Notes: generated from the letters alone by a model not told the origin. Positions 17,018-26,277 are shown, counted from the first letter of the stretch. The stretch is 64,000 nt of DNA from an uncultured Chlorobiaceae bacterium (GCA_903839405.1 CAIMCD010000009.1:28700-92699); one strand, 5' to 3'. Program-made: numbers and translations.

Positions 17018-18235
17018 TTATAACTGCCGGGAGAGGCCGACTTGCACGCTTCTGGCACTGAAGGTTGCTATACCGGGATCGCCGTTGCCGTTGAGGCTCC
17101 ACCCTTCGCGCTGCTGATAGCTCTCAAATTTCAGATCGACCAGCCAGTCCGGACTTAACTGCTTGCTGACTTTCATGCCGAGGGTCACGGCGCCAAAGGC
17201 CGAGAGGCGCTGGTCTTCAGTGTAATAGAGGGCATTTGCAGGCGGGGGAGTTGCTACCGCCGGATTTGCTTGTTCCGCCGGGCTGACCGCAAGATAAAAG
17301 TCAGCTTCACTTTGGCTATAGAGTCGCAGCACAGGGGTGAGGGTCCAGCCATGTTGCAGCGGCTGAACATATTCCGCACCAAGCGTATGAGCACGGATAC
17401 CAAAGCTGTCGCTATAGTAGCGGTAGGAGAGCCGGGCGGTGCCATCGGTCGATGCAAAGTGGTGGTTCCACCGGCTGAGCACCGTCACGCTGTTGCGTTT
17501 TCGTGGTCTCAGATCCGGATCCTTGTAAGGGTCGGTGTAGTAGCCGGTTCCGTGCGAGTAGCCGAGGTTGAGCTGCACAATATCATCCGTTGTCAACACT
17601 CTTGTAATGCCGGCCAGGCCGGCAACCACCTTTTTTTGCTCATCCTGAAGCTGTTGTTTCTTTGCAACAACATTTGGCTTGTTGAGCATGATGGTGTCGC
17701 TGGTGAAGCTGCCGCCAAGCGTAACGGTTGTGTTTTTATCCTCCGTGGAGCGACTTCCCTGCAAGGAGCAACTGCGCGACAGGTAGTCGGACTCGCTTGA
17801 ATAACTGGTGCCGGCGCTCAGGGTTCCTTTTGAAAAGTAGCGTGTAACCTGCAGGTCAACCGCGTGACGCAACTCTCCCGAAGCTCCCGTTGTGGTGTCG
17901 TGAGCGGCGCCTGGAAAACCTGAGGAGTGAAACGCCGGCGAAGCGCCGGTAATCGAGTCCTCCATGAGGGAGAGATCCAAAGACCACTCCCCGGCAAACG
18001 GGATCATCCCCATCAGCGAGAGGGCGTTCACTCCGATTCGATCTCTTGAAGAGAGGCCAGCCGTAACCGGCGTACCAGGGGACTGCCGATCCTGATAATT
18101 AAGATATTTCAGGCTGATTAGACCTCTCTCCGGTGGGGCTTCGGCACGAGCAAACTGCACGGATGGTAACGCCATTGCGGCCGTCATGAGAACCAGGCCA
18201 AGAGCTGTGGATTTTGTTGCCGGAGTCGATATCAT
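17018..18235 (-). CDS. DUF3570-like outer-membrane beta-barrel protein
   Basis: 405 residues with a signal peptide (about 1-31, ending ARA). The rest is a series of amphipathic strands with alternating polar and hydrophobic residues and aromatic girdles, ending in QVGLSRQL; the family start LISLKYLNYQDRQ is recognisable. DUF3570 proteins are often linked to DUF4266 and thioredoxin-like genes; none of these are here. It is probably an outer-membrane protein of unknown cargo. Its 3' end faces the DUF1003 gene. Confidence 0.7.
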   Translation of the reverse strand: MISTPATKSTALGLVLMTAAMALPSVQFARAEAPPERGLISLKYLNYQDRQSPGTPVTAGLSSRDRIGVNALSLMGMIPFAGEWSLDLSLMEDSITGASPAFHSSGFPGAAHDTTTGASGELRHAVDLQVTRYFSKGTLSAGTSYSSESDYLSRSCSLQGSRSTEDKNTTVTLGGSFTSDTIMLNKPNVVAKKQQLQDEQKKVVAGLAGITRVLTTDDIVQLNLGYSHGTGYYTDPYKDPDLRPRKRNSVTVLSRWNHHFASTDGTARLSYRYYSDSFGIRAHTLGAEYVQPLQHGWTLTPVLRLYSQSEADFYLAVSPAEQANPAVATPPPANALYYTEDQRLSAFGAVTLGMKVSKQLSPDWLVDLKFESYQQREGWSLNGNGDPGIATFSARSVQVGLSRQL

Positions 18236-18551
18236 AGCTGTTACGGAGTTAAGGTACGGGTCACTCTCTTTGCGCTACCATTTTGCCGCCGGACCCTTTT
18301 CAAGGGGCAGCGAGTGTATTGCCAACTGTTTTCTGTAAATATTGAGTGGCGCAAGATACGTCACTCTCTCTTCTTTTTTTATAAAACCTTAGAATATTTA
18401 GTTATAAATTCAGGAAAGAGTATTTCTGAAGAATTTTAAATATTCTTTCCTTGAAATCCTAACCCTTCATCTCCTCTTTAATAATCCTCTGGTTTTTGTA
18501 AGTTCGGTTAAACTTTCAGGCGAAAATTGCAATTTTAAACGAAACGGATCA
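18236..18551. other. 316-bp divergent intergenic region with a 14-bp palindrome
   Basis: No gene is visible between the divergently transcribed DUF3570 gene and the small membrane protein gene. A perfect palindrome AAAATTGCAATTTT lies at 18523-18536, 15 bases before the ATG at 18552, where an operator or a fold over the ribosome binding site could act. Promoter elements are not clear enough to place. Confidence 0.4.
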
Positions 18552-18773
18552 ATGGACGAAAAAAAATATCAGGATGAGTTGAAGGTTGTGGTTACCGATA
18601 TCCGCATGCCTTTTTGGTCGATGGTCATCTTTATGGTGAAGTGGGTTTTTGCCTCTATTCCTGCCATGATCATCTTTTCCCTTGTTATCGGCCTTATCAT
18701 GATGCTACTCAGCGTACTGTTCGGTGCTATGTGGGGGTTTCACGGGATGTTTCCCCAAGGCCCGGCGCTCTAA
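18552..18773 (+). CDS. Small membrane protein of unknown function
   Basis: 73 residues: a short charged N-terminus (MDEKKYQDELKVV) followed by two closely spaced hydrophobic helices (about residues 22-62) and a Gly/Pro-rich tail. I do not recognise the family. It is 50 bases upstream of the DUF1353 lipoprotein gene on the same strand, so the two may form a small envelope operon. The coding case rests on the coherent hydrophobic pattern and the good spacing to the neighbour; there is no clear ribosome binding site. Confidence 0.6.
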   Translation: MDEKKYQDELKVVVTDIRMPFWSMVIFMVKWVFASIPAMIIFSLVIGLIMMLLSVLFGAMWGFHGMFPQGPAL

Positions 18774-18823
18774 CCATTAACCCGGGAAGAGGGGAAACCC
18801 TTTCCGGCACAGAGGAGACGAGG

Positions 18824-19402
18824 ATGATGCAGCGTGCTTTTTTGGTGATGGTGCTTTTGCTCTGTTCGGGTTGCGGGGCGAGCTGGCAGTACAACCATAC
18901 CGATACCGGAACCTTGAAAGGGAAGCTCCTTGTTCAGTGGATCAAGCCCGACCAGTTCATTTTTATTCCGGATGAGCGCAATCCGCTGACCTTTACCAGA
19001 AGCAATGGCACCGTCATCAAGCCGGGCAGAATGTACACGGACGGAGGATCGATTCCCCGGGTTATGTGGGCTTTCAGGAACTACTCTCCCTGGGGATATG
19101 CTCCGGCCTTCATTATCCACGACTGGCTTTTTGTGATGAAGGAGTGCAAGTTGCCGGGTTTTGAGGCCTATAATCACCAGATTGCCGCTGATATCATGGC
19201 AGAGGTCATCAAAACCTTGATGGAGGATCCCCGGTATGGAGAGAAGAGTCCGCTGGTGCTCTACAGCATGTACAAGGCGGTGAGCTCCTCTATTGCAAAG
19301 GAGTTATGGGAAAACAGCAAGTGCTCCGAGCCTCCTCTGGAGAGCGGAGAACGGGCGTTACTGCCAAACCAGGGCTTTGAATATCTTCTTGAATTTCCCT
19401 GA
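18824..19402 (+). CDS. DUF1353-type lipoprotein
   Basis: 192 residues from the ATG at 18824, which follows GAGGAG. The N-terminus (MMQRAFLVMVLLLCSGC) is a lipoprotein-like signal with a non-standard residue at -3 (Cys) before SG-C. The DUF1353 core follows: RMYTDGGSIPRVMWAFRNYS and APAFIIHDWLF, with the conserved Asp and His. The frame is open further upstream, but that part overlaps the small membrane protein gene. DUF1353 is found in phages and envelopes; its biochemical activity is unknown. Confidence 0.75.
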   Translation: MMQRAFLVMVLLLCSGCGASWQYNHTDTGTLKGKLLVQWIKPDQFIFIPDERNPLTFTRSNGTVIKPGRMYTDGGSIPRVMWAFRNYSPWGYAPAFIIHDWLFVMKECKLPGFEAYNHQIAADIMAEVIKTLMEDPRYGEKSPLVLYSMYKAVSSSIAKELWENSKCSEPPLESGERALLPNQGFEYLLEFP

Positions 19403-19531
19403 GGTGGCGGGTGAGTTTGCTGCTTTACTTTTTTCTTCCCTGCATGGGAAACCCCGCAGCGTTGAGGGTTGTTGTCTTATCAGTGAGTCCGAAAACATGA
19501 ACGGTTCTACCTTGTAGAAGGAGTGAAAACG

Positions 19532-19723
19532 ATGAATATGCTTGAAACGGTTTCGGTGCAATGCCCCTATTGCGGAGAGTTGATGGACATAGAGGTTGAT
19601 TGTTCTGCTGGAGATCAGGAGTACACGGAAGATTGTCCGGTTTGCTGCAAGCCGGTGACCATGGTGATCATGCTTTCCGATAACGGGGCGCCATCGGTAG
19701 AGGCGCGGCCGGAGGATAGCTAG
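19532..19723 (+). CDS. CPXCG-motif cysteine-rich small protein
   Basis: 63 residues. SVQCPYCGELMDIEVD (CPXCG) and a second EDCPVCCKPV form a two-knuckle zinc ribbon, matching the short CPXCG family. AGAAGGAG at 19515-19522 supports the ATG at 19532 over the in-frame GTG at 19523. Its role is unknown; such proteins are probably zinc-stabilised nucleic-acid or protein binders. It lies 130 bases after the lipoprotein gene and converges on RNase P RNA. Confidence 0.8.
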   Translation: MNMLETVSVQCPYCGELMDIEVDCSAGDQEYTEDCPVCCKPVTMVIMLSDNGAPSVEARPEDS

Positions 19724-19734
19724 AATAAAAAAAA

Positions 19735-20176
19735 GCTGAAACCGAAGCTATAAGCCGAATTTTGTGGATTACCCCCGAACTGGCGGATAAAACTGCAGCC
19801 ATTTATCTAATGCGGCTTACCCGAAAACTCTCCTTGCGGAATTGAACGGGCCGCTCTCTTCCCCCAAAGGGGAAAGTTTTCCTATTTAGCCTTGCTTCGG
19901 GGAGGTTTGCCAAGCACACGGCATTGCTGCAATGTCTGGTGGTCTCTTACACCGCCGTTTCACCCTTACTCCGGTTGCCCGGAGCGGTTTGTTTTCTGTT
20001 GCACTCTCTGTGATAACCGGCTTGCACCGTCATCCCCGGGCTTGATTCCTCCGGCGCAGGTCAGTTTGCACTCTCCTGCACATTCGGATTCTCGACCGGC
20101 ACCCTGCCCTGTGAAGTTCGGACTTTCCTCTGCACAGCCTGATGCTGTACGGCGACTGCACACTTGCGGTTTCAGC
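19735..20176 (-). ncRNA. rnpB: RNase P RNA (class A)
   Basis: About 442 nt. The 5' end GCTGAAACCG pairs with CGGTTTCAGC at the 3' end (helix P1). The universally conserved GAGGAAAGTCCG is at about 20140-20125, followed by CACAGGGCAGGGTGCC. Near the 3' end ATTCGGCTTAT carries the other half of the conserved core. Eight U follow directly (19734-19727), a terminator formed with P1. It is the catalytic RNA that matures the 5' ends of tRNAs. Confidence 0.95.
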
Positions 20177-20226
20177 TTGATAAAGAACGGGTACTCGGTA
20201 AAACTTGAAGCTCCGGCGGGAATTAT

Positions 20227-21027
20227 TTACCCTTCAGCTTCGTCAAAGAGTCGCTCATGCACGACAATACGGCCGCATGACTCGCAAAGGTAGAATCCTC
20301 CCTGTACAATCATGGTGTGGCGGTTGGTCGGAACCCTGGTATTACAACCCGAACAGGCGTTGCGGTTCAGGCGGACAACTGCATTCTGCAGGGTGCCGCT
20401 TCTGAGGTGGTCGTATTTGTCGAGCAGGCGTTTTGCCTCTTTTGCAATCAGCTCGCGTTGCTCGTTGACCTTGACTTTCAGGGTGTCAACATCCTCCGCA
20501 GTTTCAATAACAATGCTATGCAGCTCCTCTTTTTTATGCTCAAGCTGCTTGCCAAGATCTTCGAGCTGCTGATGCAGCACGTCATCCGGCATCATCTCTT
20601 CGGAAATTTCGTCATACCGGTTCTCGGCAATCAGTGCCCGACCCTTCTGTTGGATCTCCTGGGTGCGTTGTTCGGCATGGGCAATATCCTGAAGCTGGAT
20701 TTCAGCCTGGGCTATCTCCTTTTCTTCGTATTCAATCTGCTTTGAAAGGGCATCATACTCCTTGTTGTTGCGGGCAAGGGTCTGCTTTTCCTTGAAGCTC
20801 TTGATCTTGCTTTTGCACTCATTGATGGTTTCGTGCAACCGCTGCCGCAGTTTAAGGTGTTCCTCAGCAACTTTTCTGCGGGACTCGATCTGGCGGATGG
20901 TAAATGCCAGATCTTCATCCAGAGCTGTGATCTCCTCTGGCAGCCCTTTTTGCAGGCTGACTATGCTTTCTATCTGATTGTCAAGGTGCTGGAGCCTGAC
21001 AAGGAGGTTAATTTTTGTATGATCCAC
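20227..21027 (-). CDS. Coiled-coil zinc-ribbon protein (DUF164/CdsZ-like family)
   Basis: 266 residues: about 190 residues of long helical coiled coil rich in Glu, Gln and Lys, then a C-terminal C4 zinc ribbon, CSGCNTRVPTNR and LCESCGRIV. This is the common zinc-ribbon family found next to rnpB or with Nif3-like genes in many bacteria. Exact function is not settled; nucleic-acid binding or RNA polymerase association has been proposed for relatives. It is co-oriented with rnpB and ends about 50 bases upstream of it. Confidence 0.85.
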   Translation of the reverse strand: MDHTKINLLVRLQHLDNQIESIVSLQKGLPEEITALDEDLAFTIRQIESRRKVAEEHLKLRQRLHETINECKSKIKSFKEKQTLARNNKEYDALSKQIEYEEKEIAQAEIQLQDIAHAEQRTQEIQQKGRALIAENRYDEISEEMMPDDVLHQQLEDLGKQLEHKKEELHSIVIETAEDVDTLKVKVNEQRELIAKEAKRLLDKYDHLRSGTLQNAVVRLNRNACSGCNTRVPTNRHTMIVQGGFYLCESCGRIVVHERLFDEAEG

Positions 21028-21057
21028 TACGGCTGATGTTTTGGATTATTAAAGCAT

Positions 21058-21086
21058 AAAAAAAGCACCTTCACGAGGAGAGGTGC
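21058..21086 (-). terminator. Terminator after tRNA-Leu
   Basis: Read leftward, GCACCT (21086-21081) pairs with AGGTGC (21070-21065) and seven U follow (21064-21058). It lies about 100 bases after the tRNA-Leu 3' end, so it closes the rpmG-tRNA transcript. Confidence 0.75.
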
Positions 21087-21185
21087 ATACCTTGTGTTGT
21101 ATGGAAGAAAAACTGCCTGAGCTGAATCGTCTGCTGAAGCATTGATGACTCTCGTAGCCTGCATATCGCGGAAGAAGATTGTTTG

Positions 21186-21267
21186 TGCCCGAAAGGAGAT
21201 TCGAACTCCTACACCTTGCGGCGCTCGTCCCTGAAACGAGTGCGTCTACCAGTTTCGCCATTCGGGC
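21186..21267 (-). tRNA. tRNA-Leu(CAG)
   Basis: 82 nt. The acceptor stem GCCCGAA pairs with TTCGGGC, and the discriminator is A. The anticodon arm CTCGT-TTCAGGG-ACGAG gives anticodon CAG. A long variable arm (CGCCGCAAGGTG) and T-loop TTCGAAT fit a leucine tRNA. CCA is not encoded. It lies 64 bases downstream of rpmG on the same strand. Confidence 0.95.
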
Positions 21268-21331
21268 ATTGCGTTATGCTCCAACCAAGATAAAAAGTAA
21301 GCTCTTTTTTGTCAGAAAGCCAAAAATAAGA

Positions 21332-21514
21332 TTACTTGATCTCTTTGTGCAGGGTATGACGCTGCATATTCGGATTGTACTTCTTCAGGATAAGACGTTC
21401 CGTGGTGTTTTTCTTGTTCTTTGTCGTGGTGTAGCGTGAAACGGTTTTGCCTTCTTTTTTCGCCTCAGTGCACTCAAGCGTGATAACAATTCTATTTTCT
21501 TTTCCTTTTGCCAT
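21332..21514 (-). CDS. rpmG: 50S ribosomal protein L33
   Basis: 60 residues, basic, with the family start [17 protein letters not shown] and the ending [17 protein letters not shown]. The CXXC zinc pairs are absent (a single Cys), so this is the zinc-independent form of L33. It is followed by tRNA-Leu. Confidence 0.95.
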   Translation of the reverse strand: MAKGKENRIVITLECTEAKKEGKTVSRYTTTKNKKNTTERLILKKYNPNMQRHTLHKEIK

Positions 21515-21663
21515 AATGACCCCAGTAAGGTATGAATTTTAAAGAGCTGTGAATATAACTCCCTGAAGGTGATTTTGCAAGTTCATGGTTTTTTCTTTCT
21601 GTGATAAGCGGATAAAAGTTATTTTTAAGCTCTTTCAACAACCCTTTTAAAGGTAACAGACCC

Positions 21664-22917
21664 GTGCTTGACAGTAACTATTTTCATTATAGCGGTTCGA
21701 CGCTCAGTTGTGATGAAGTCCGCCTTGACGAGCTTGCCACTCGTTTCGGAACCCCGCTTTTCGTAACCTCTTCCAAAAGCCTCACGGATAGCTATCACGC
21801 TTTTGAAGAAGCCTTTGCGGCACTTCCTCATTTTACCTGTTACTCGGTCAAGGCCAACTACAATCTCTCGGTTATCCGGAGCTTTGCTGCGCTTGGCTGC
21901 GGCTGTGATGTCAATTCAGGCGGCGAGCTTTACCGCTCACTGCAGGCCGGCGTCGATCCTCAAAAGATTATTTTTGCCGGTGTTGGTAAAAAGCCCGAAG
22001 AGATTGCCTACGCCCTCCGAAGCGGGGTGCTCATGCTCAAAGCTGAATCCATCTCGGAACTCAGGGCCATCAACCGTATTGCGGGCGAGCTTCAAAAAAC
22101 CGCTTCAATTGCCTTGCGCATCAACCCCAACGTGACGGCTGAAACCCATCCCTATATTACAACCGGCGACAGCAAGGAGAAATTTGGTATTGATGAAGCC
22201 GAGCTGCCAGAGGTGTTTGCTCTTCTCGGCCAGTTGCCGAATCTACGTCTGATCGCGCTTGACATGCATATCGGTTCACAGATTTTTGATCCAGAATATT
22301 TTGTGGCCGCCACCACCAAGCTGCTCGATATTTTCAATGCCACGAAATCCCTGGGATTTCCGATTGAGTTTCTCGATATCGGCGGCGGTTTTCCGGTCAC
22401 CTACGATCCGCTGAAACCGGCCACGCCGATCACGCATTTTGCTGAAAAGCTGATTCCCATGCTGCAGCCCGCTGGAGTGAAGGTGATTTTTGAGCCCGGT
22501 CGTTACCTGGTGGCCAACGCCTCGGTACTGCTTACCCGAGTGCTCTATAAAAAGAGCAATCATACCGGCAAGGAGTTTTTTGTGGTCGATGCGGGGATGA
22601 CTGAACTGATACGACCAGCGCTCTACCATTCGCATCATGAAATTCTTGCCGTGACCTCCCACGAAAAAACCATTGTGGCCGATGTGGTTGGCCCGGTCTG
22701 CGAGTCGAGCGACTTTTTTGCCCGTCACCGCGTGCTTGACGCTGTCGAAGAGGGTGAGCTCTTTGCCGTTATGTCGGCCGGTGCCTATGGCGCGGTCATG
22801 AGCAGCAACTACAACGGGCGGCTGCGTCCGGCCGAGGTCATGGTGACGGGAAGCGAGGTGAAGCTGATTCGGCAGCGTGAAACCTATGAGCAGCTCGTTG
22901 TGAACGAACTGCTCTGA
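21664..22917 (+). CDS. lysA: Diaminopimelate decarboxylase
   Basis: 417 residues from a GTG at 21664, preceded by AAAGG. Alanine-racemase-fold PLP enzyme: the PLP lysine is in YSVKANYN, then HIGSQI, the glycine loop DIGGGFPV, FEPGRYLV, and CESSDFFA with the active-site Cys contributed across the dimer. It converts meso-diaminopimelate to lysine in the last step of the DAP pathway. Standard length. Convergent with metF. Confidence 0.95.
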   Translation: MLDSNYFHYSGSTLSCDEVRLDELATRFGTPLFVTSSKSLTDSYHAFEEAFAALPHFTCYSVKANYNLSVIRSFAALGCGCDVNSGGELYRSLQAGVDPQKIIFAGVGKKPEEIAYALRSGVLMLKAESISELRAINRIAGELQKTASIALRINPNVTAETHPYITTGDSKEKFGIDEAELPEVFALLGQLPNLRLIALDMHIGSQIFDPEYFVAATTKLLDIFNATKSLGFPIEFLDIGGGFPVTYDPLKPATPITHFAEKLIPMLQPAGVKVIFEPGRYLVANASVLLTRVLYKKSNHTGKEFFVVDAGMTELIRPALYHSHHEILAVTSHEKTIVADVVGPVCESSDFFARHRVLDAVEEGELFAVMSAGAYGAVMSSNYNGRLRPAEVMVTGSEVKLIRQRETYEQLVVNELL

Positions 22918-22947
22918 AAGGGGATAGCTGCCTTTTTATAGCCAGGG

Positions 22948-23817
22948 CTACTGGTGTAGGTTTCTGAAAATGCGCAGGGTTGCATCGGCCATGTTCAGGG
23001 TGTAGAAGTGAATACCCTTGATATGATGGTCGATCAACTCTTGCACCTGACGGGTAGCCCACTCGATACCGATTGAGGCGACTTCCGTGTCGTTTTCTGC
23101 CGCAAGCACTTTTTTCATCAGGGGAGCTGGAATGCGTGCCCCCAGTGCCAGTTCCGACATTCTGATCATCCCCTTGCGGGTTGTGATGGGCATGATTCCC
23201 GGAATGATTGGTACCGTGATACCGCCGATCGCACACCGCTCAACAAAGTCGAAGTAGTCGCGGTTGTCAAAAAAGAGCTGGGTCACAATATAGTCGGCCC
23301 CGGCGTCCACTTTTTCTTTCAGATACTCAATCTCTTTCAGACGGTTCGGTGTTTCCGGGTGCCCTTCAGGAAATCCTGCAACGCCCACTCCGATATCCGA
23401 ATAGTTGGCTTTGATGAAGCGCACAAGGTCTATGGCATAAGGAAAATCCTTGGTGGCTTCTGCGAGTGTTGCCATTCCGGCCGGTTTATCGCCTCTGAGA
23501 GCCAGCACATTGTTGATGCCGTTCTCCCGGTAGTTCTGCAGAATGGATCCGGTCTCTTCCTCGGTGGAGCAGATGCAGGTAAGATGGGAGACAACTGTCA
23601 AACCGGTCTCGTTCTGGATTTTTGTGACCAGATTATGGGTTCTGGAACGGGTAGAGCCTCCGGCACCGTAGGTAACACTGACATAGGATGGGTTGAGCGG
23701 AGAGAGTGCCGAAATGGTTTCAAACAGCGTTTCCCACTCTTCATCTTTTTTCGGGGGAAAGAATTCAAAGCTGAATACAGGTTTCAGGGCAGCGTTCAGT
23801 ATCTCTTTGACAAGCAT
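22948..23817 (-). CDS. metF: 5,10-methylenetetrahydrofolate reductase
   Basis: 289 residues, as in E. coli MetF. FEFFPPKKDEE near the N-terminus, SVTYGAGGS, HLTCICST (folate site), VLALRGDKP and the FAD-binding barrel are all present. It makes 5-methyl-THF for methionine synthesis. It is divergent from comEC, with only about 58 bases between starts, and no SAM riboswitch fits into that spacer. Confidence 0.96.
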   Translation of the reverse strand: MLVKEILNAALKPVFSFEFFPPKKDEEWETLFETISALSPLNPSYVSVTYGAGGSTRSRTHNLVTKIQNETGLTVVSHLTCICSTEEETGSILQNYRENGINNVLALRGDKPAGMATLAEATKDFPYAIDLVRFIKANYSDIGVGVAGFPEGHPETPNRLKEIEYLKEKVDAGADYIVTQLFFDNRDYFDFVERCAIGGITVPIIPGIMPITTRKGMIRMSELALGARIPAPLMKKVLAAENDTEVASIGIEWATRQVQELIDHHIKGIHFYTLNMADATLRIFRNLHQ

Positions 23818-23875
23818 GCAGAGTAGTAATGGTTAGAGAGCTTGAATAAAAAAAAGAATATACAAAAACAATGAT

Positions 23876-26119
23876 GTGCCTAACGTAAAAAATATAAAGG
23901 AGCTGCAGCACTCCTGGGCATACGTCGTGGCACCCTTGCCGGCGCTCAGGCTGCTTTTGCCGGTCACCCTGGGGATTCTTGCCGGAGTTAACCTCTCCTT
24001 TCGGTTTGAGGTGTGGCTCTTCTCCTCTGCACTTCTTTTTCTGCTCCTGCTTGGCGGGATGATCTATGAAAAGCTCCGCAGCAACGCTCCTTTTCCCCTC
24101 TGCTTTACGGCTGTCAGCTACACTCTTTTTGTGCTCTTCACCTTTGCCGCCTGGAGCAACTACCGGCTCAACTATGCTCCCCGTGACGGACTGTTGCGAT
24201 TCACCGGTAAAGAGGTGGTGCTCTACGGGCGTGCTGACGGGCGTCCTTCACTCTCCGCAAAAGGAGCGAGCTGGATCATGGAGGTTGAGCGTGTTTTTGA
24301 TCACGGCCGCAGCTTCAGGCTCCATGACCGGGCAAAGGTTTTTTTACGCAATCCGGGAGGAGAGGGTGCGGCGATCCGTTATGGAGAGATGCTTCGGGTG
24401 AAGGGGACGCTCGACCTTATTCCTCCGGCCGCAAATCGCGGCGAATTCGACCCCCGTTATGCGGCGCGGATGCAGCAGGTTTCCGTGCAGTTCTACTCCG
24501 CCGGGCCTTGGCAGGTGTTGCATGAGGGGGATGCCGGCCTGAACGGTTTTGAGCGTTTTATTGTGCAGCCGGTCTATAACTATATTGTGCAAACTCTTGA
24601 TGATCTCCTTCCTCCCGGTGAGGAGCGAAAGCTCTCGGCCGGGGTCTTGACCGGAGAAAAAGAGCTATTGACAGAAGAGGTGTTCGAGAGCTTCAAGCTC
24701 ACCGGTACGGCACATATTCTGGCGGTTTCAGGGCTGAACGTGGGCCTGCTTGCCCTCGCCATTCATGTTTTGTTGCAGCGACTCAAGGTTACCACCTCCG
24801 GGCGGTGGCTCTCCTTTTTGCTTGTTACTTTTATTCTGGTGGTTTACAGCTCTGTCACCGGAAACTCGGCGTCGGTCAAGCGTGCGGCCATTATGAGTGT
24901 GGTAATGATCGGCGGAGAGACTCTTGGGCGGAAAACTTACTCGGTCAACTCGCTTGCCCTCTCCGACCTCTTGATTCTTCTGCTGGATCCTCTCGACCTC
25001 TTGAATGCGGGATTTTTAATGACCAACGGCGCGGTTTTGGCCATTTTGGTGATCTACCCCCGCTTCAGCGCTTCGGAGCAAAAAGGGGACGCGGTTTTGC
25101 GGTCGGTCGGTCGTTTTTTCTTCAACACGGCTCTCGTGACCCTTGCCGCCATAATCGGGGTTTCGCCCGTGATTGCCTACTATTTCGGCACCTTCTCGCT
25201 GGTCAGCTTGCTGGCAAATCTGCCGGTGGTGCTCTTTTCAACCCTCTTGATGTATGCCCTTGTTCCCATGCTGCTCTTGAATCTGGTTTCAGGCTACGCG
25301 GCCTCTTTCTTTGCTGAAACCTCTTTTTTCTTTGCCGAACTGACCCTGCGCTCGGCCCTTCTTTTCAGCCGTTTTCCCTTTGCCTCTATAACCCTGAAGC
25401 TTGATGCCACCCAGGTGTGGCTCTACTACCTGATGCTGGGTGCGCTTTTGTTCTATGGCTACCGGCAAGCGTGGGGAAGGTTTGCCATTTCGCTCCTCCT
25501 CGGGCTCAACCTGCTCTTCTGGTACTCTTTTTTCTTGCATCCCCGCCCAACACCGCCCGATCTGCTGACGATCAATGTAGGCCGCAATCTTGCCACCATT
25601 TTTTCTTCCGGCACCCAAACCGTGCAGATCGACCTGGGCCGCGCACCGCGTGACCAGAAGCGCATTGATCGCCAGATTGAGGCGTACGGTTTTGCCGCTC
25701 CCCAAGCCGTTGTGCAGTTTTTTTCTCCCGACTCGCTTTTCCCCCCTCTGCCTGCCGGAGGCCGGATGGTGCATGATAGCAGCAGGCTTGTGCTTTCTTC
25801 AATCGTTATAGTCCGGCCTGAAGAGCGGGTGCTGAAGCTCTGGAGCCGCAAGCGCTCGCTGCTTATGGTTTCCGGCACCAGCCGCCTGAAGGAGGAGGAG
25901 CTGTACAAGGCCGATATTGCTCTGCTGTGGGTTTACCGATTTGCTCCGAAGCAGCAGGAAGAAGTCACCTCATGGCTGAACTACGCCCGCCCGAAGCGCT
26001 GCATCCTCATTCCAGCCTCCTTTCTCCCAAGGGCCCACCTCGCTCTCATGCAGCGCTACGCCGCCCTGCACCCCGGAGTAGAACTCCGAAGCAAAACCCG
26101 CCAGATTGCGGTGTGGTAG
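23876..26119 (+). CDS. comEC: ComEC/Rec2-family DNA uptake channel, nuclease-like domain degenerate
   Basis: 747 residues. The N-terminal DUF4131-type part has two to three membrane spans and an OB-like periplasmic loop. The central Competence domain carries AHILAVSGLNVGLLALAIHVLL and SSVTGNSASVKRAAIMS (about residues 280-345), with many further spans. The C-terminal 190 residues sit where relatives have a metallo-beta-lactamase domain (LLTINVGRNLATIFSS resembles the start) but lack the HXHXDH metal motif. It should move single-stranded DNA across the inner membrane. The start codon is uncertain; a GTG at 23876 has no strong binding site. Confidence 0.88.
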   Translation: MPNVKNIKELQHSWAYVVAPLPALRLLLPVTLGILAGVNLSFRFEVWLFSSALLFLLLLGGMIYEKLRSNAPFPLCFTAVSYTLFVLFTFAAWSNYRLNYAPRDGLLRFTGKEVVLYGRADGRPSLSAKGASWIMEVERVFDHGRSFRLHDRAKVFLRNPGGEGAAIRYGEMLRVKGTLDLIPPAANRGEFDPRYAARMQQVSVQFYSAGPWQVLHEGDAGLNGFERFIVQPVYNYIVQTLDDLLPPGEERKLSAGVLTGEKELLTEEVFESFKLTGTAHILAVSGLNVGLLALAIHVLLQRLKVTTSGRWLSFLLVTFILVVYSSVTGNSASVKRAAIMSVVMIGGETLGRKTYSVNSLALSDLLILLLDPLDLLNAGFLMTNGAVLAILVIYPRFSASEQKGDAVLRSVGRFFFNTALVTLAAIIGVSPVIAYYFGTFSLVSLLANLPVVLFSTLLMYALVPMLLLNLVSGYAASFFAETSFFFAELTLRSALLFSRFPFASITLKLDATQVWLYYLMLGALLFYGYRQAWGRFAISLLLGLNLLFWYSFFLHPRPTPPDLLTINVGRNLATIFSSGTQTVQIDLGRAPRDQKRIDRQIEAYGFAAPQAVVQFFSPDSLFPPLPAGGRMVHDSSRLVLSSIVIVRPEERVLKLWSRKRSLLMVSGTSRLKEEELYKADIALLWVYRFAPKQQEEVTSWLNYARPKRCILIPASFLPRAHLALMQRYAALHPGVELRSKTRQIAVW

Positions 26120-26132
26120 AAGGCTGTGCTGC

Positions 26133-26160
26133 TGTCATTCCGAAAAACATGAGGAATCTC
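26133..26160 (+). repeat. Dispersed extragenic repeat, copy 1
   Basis: TGTCATTCCGA, 6 bases, then TGAGGAATCTC. Short GTCATTCC...GGAATCTC units of this kind are scattered between genes in many bacteria. A second divergent copy lies at 26278-26305. Both are in the gene-free spacer 26120-26689. Confidence 0.5.
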
Positions 26161-26230
26161 GTGCCGGATAGGAAACAATTTTTCTGATTTGCAGAAGCGA
26201 TGATATTGATTCCCCGGATATGCGGATATA

Positions 26231-26260
26231 CGTAAGGGCGAAAAATCTTTCGCCTCTACT
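26231..26260. repeat. REP-like palindrome, copy A
   Basis: CGTAAGGGCGAAAAATCTTTCGCCTCTACT. An imperfect version of the GTARGGGCGAAAAATTTTTCGCCCYTAC palindrome also seen at 26381-26408 and 61431-61460. It folds as a GGCGAAA/TTTCGCC hairpin. Confidence 0.6.
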
Positions 26261-26277
26261 GCCTATTTGTTTGTTTG

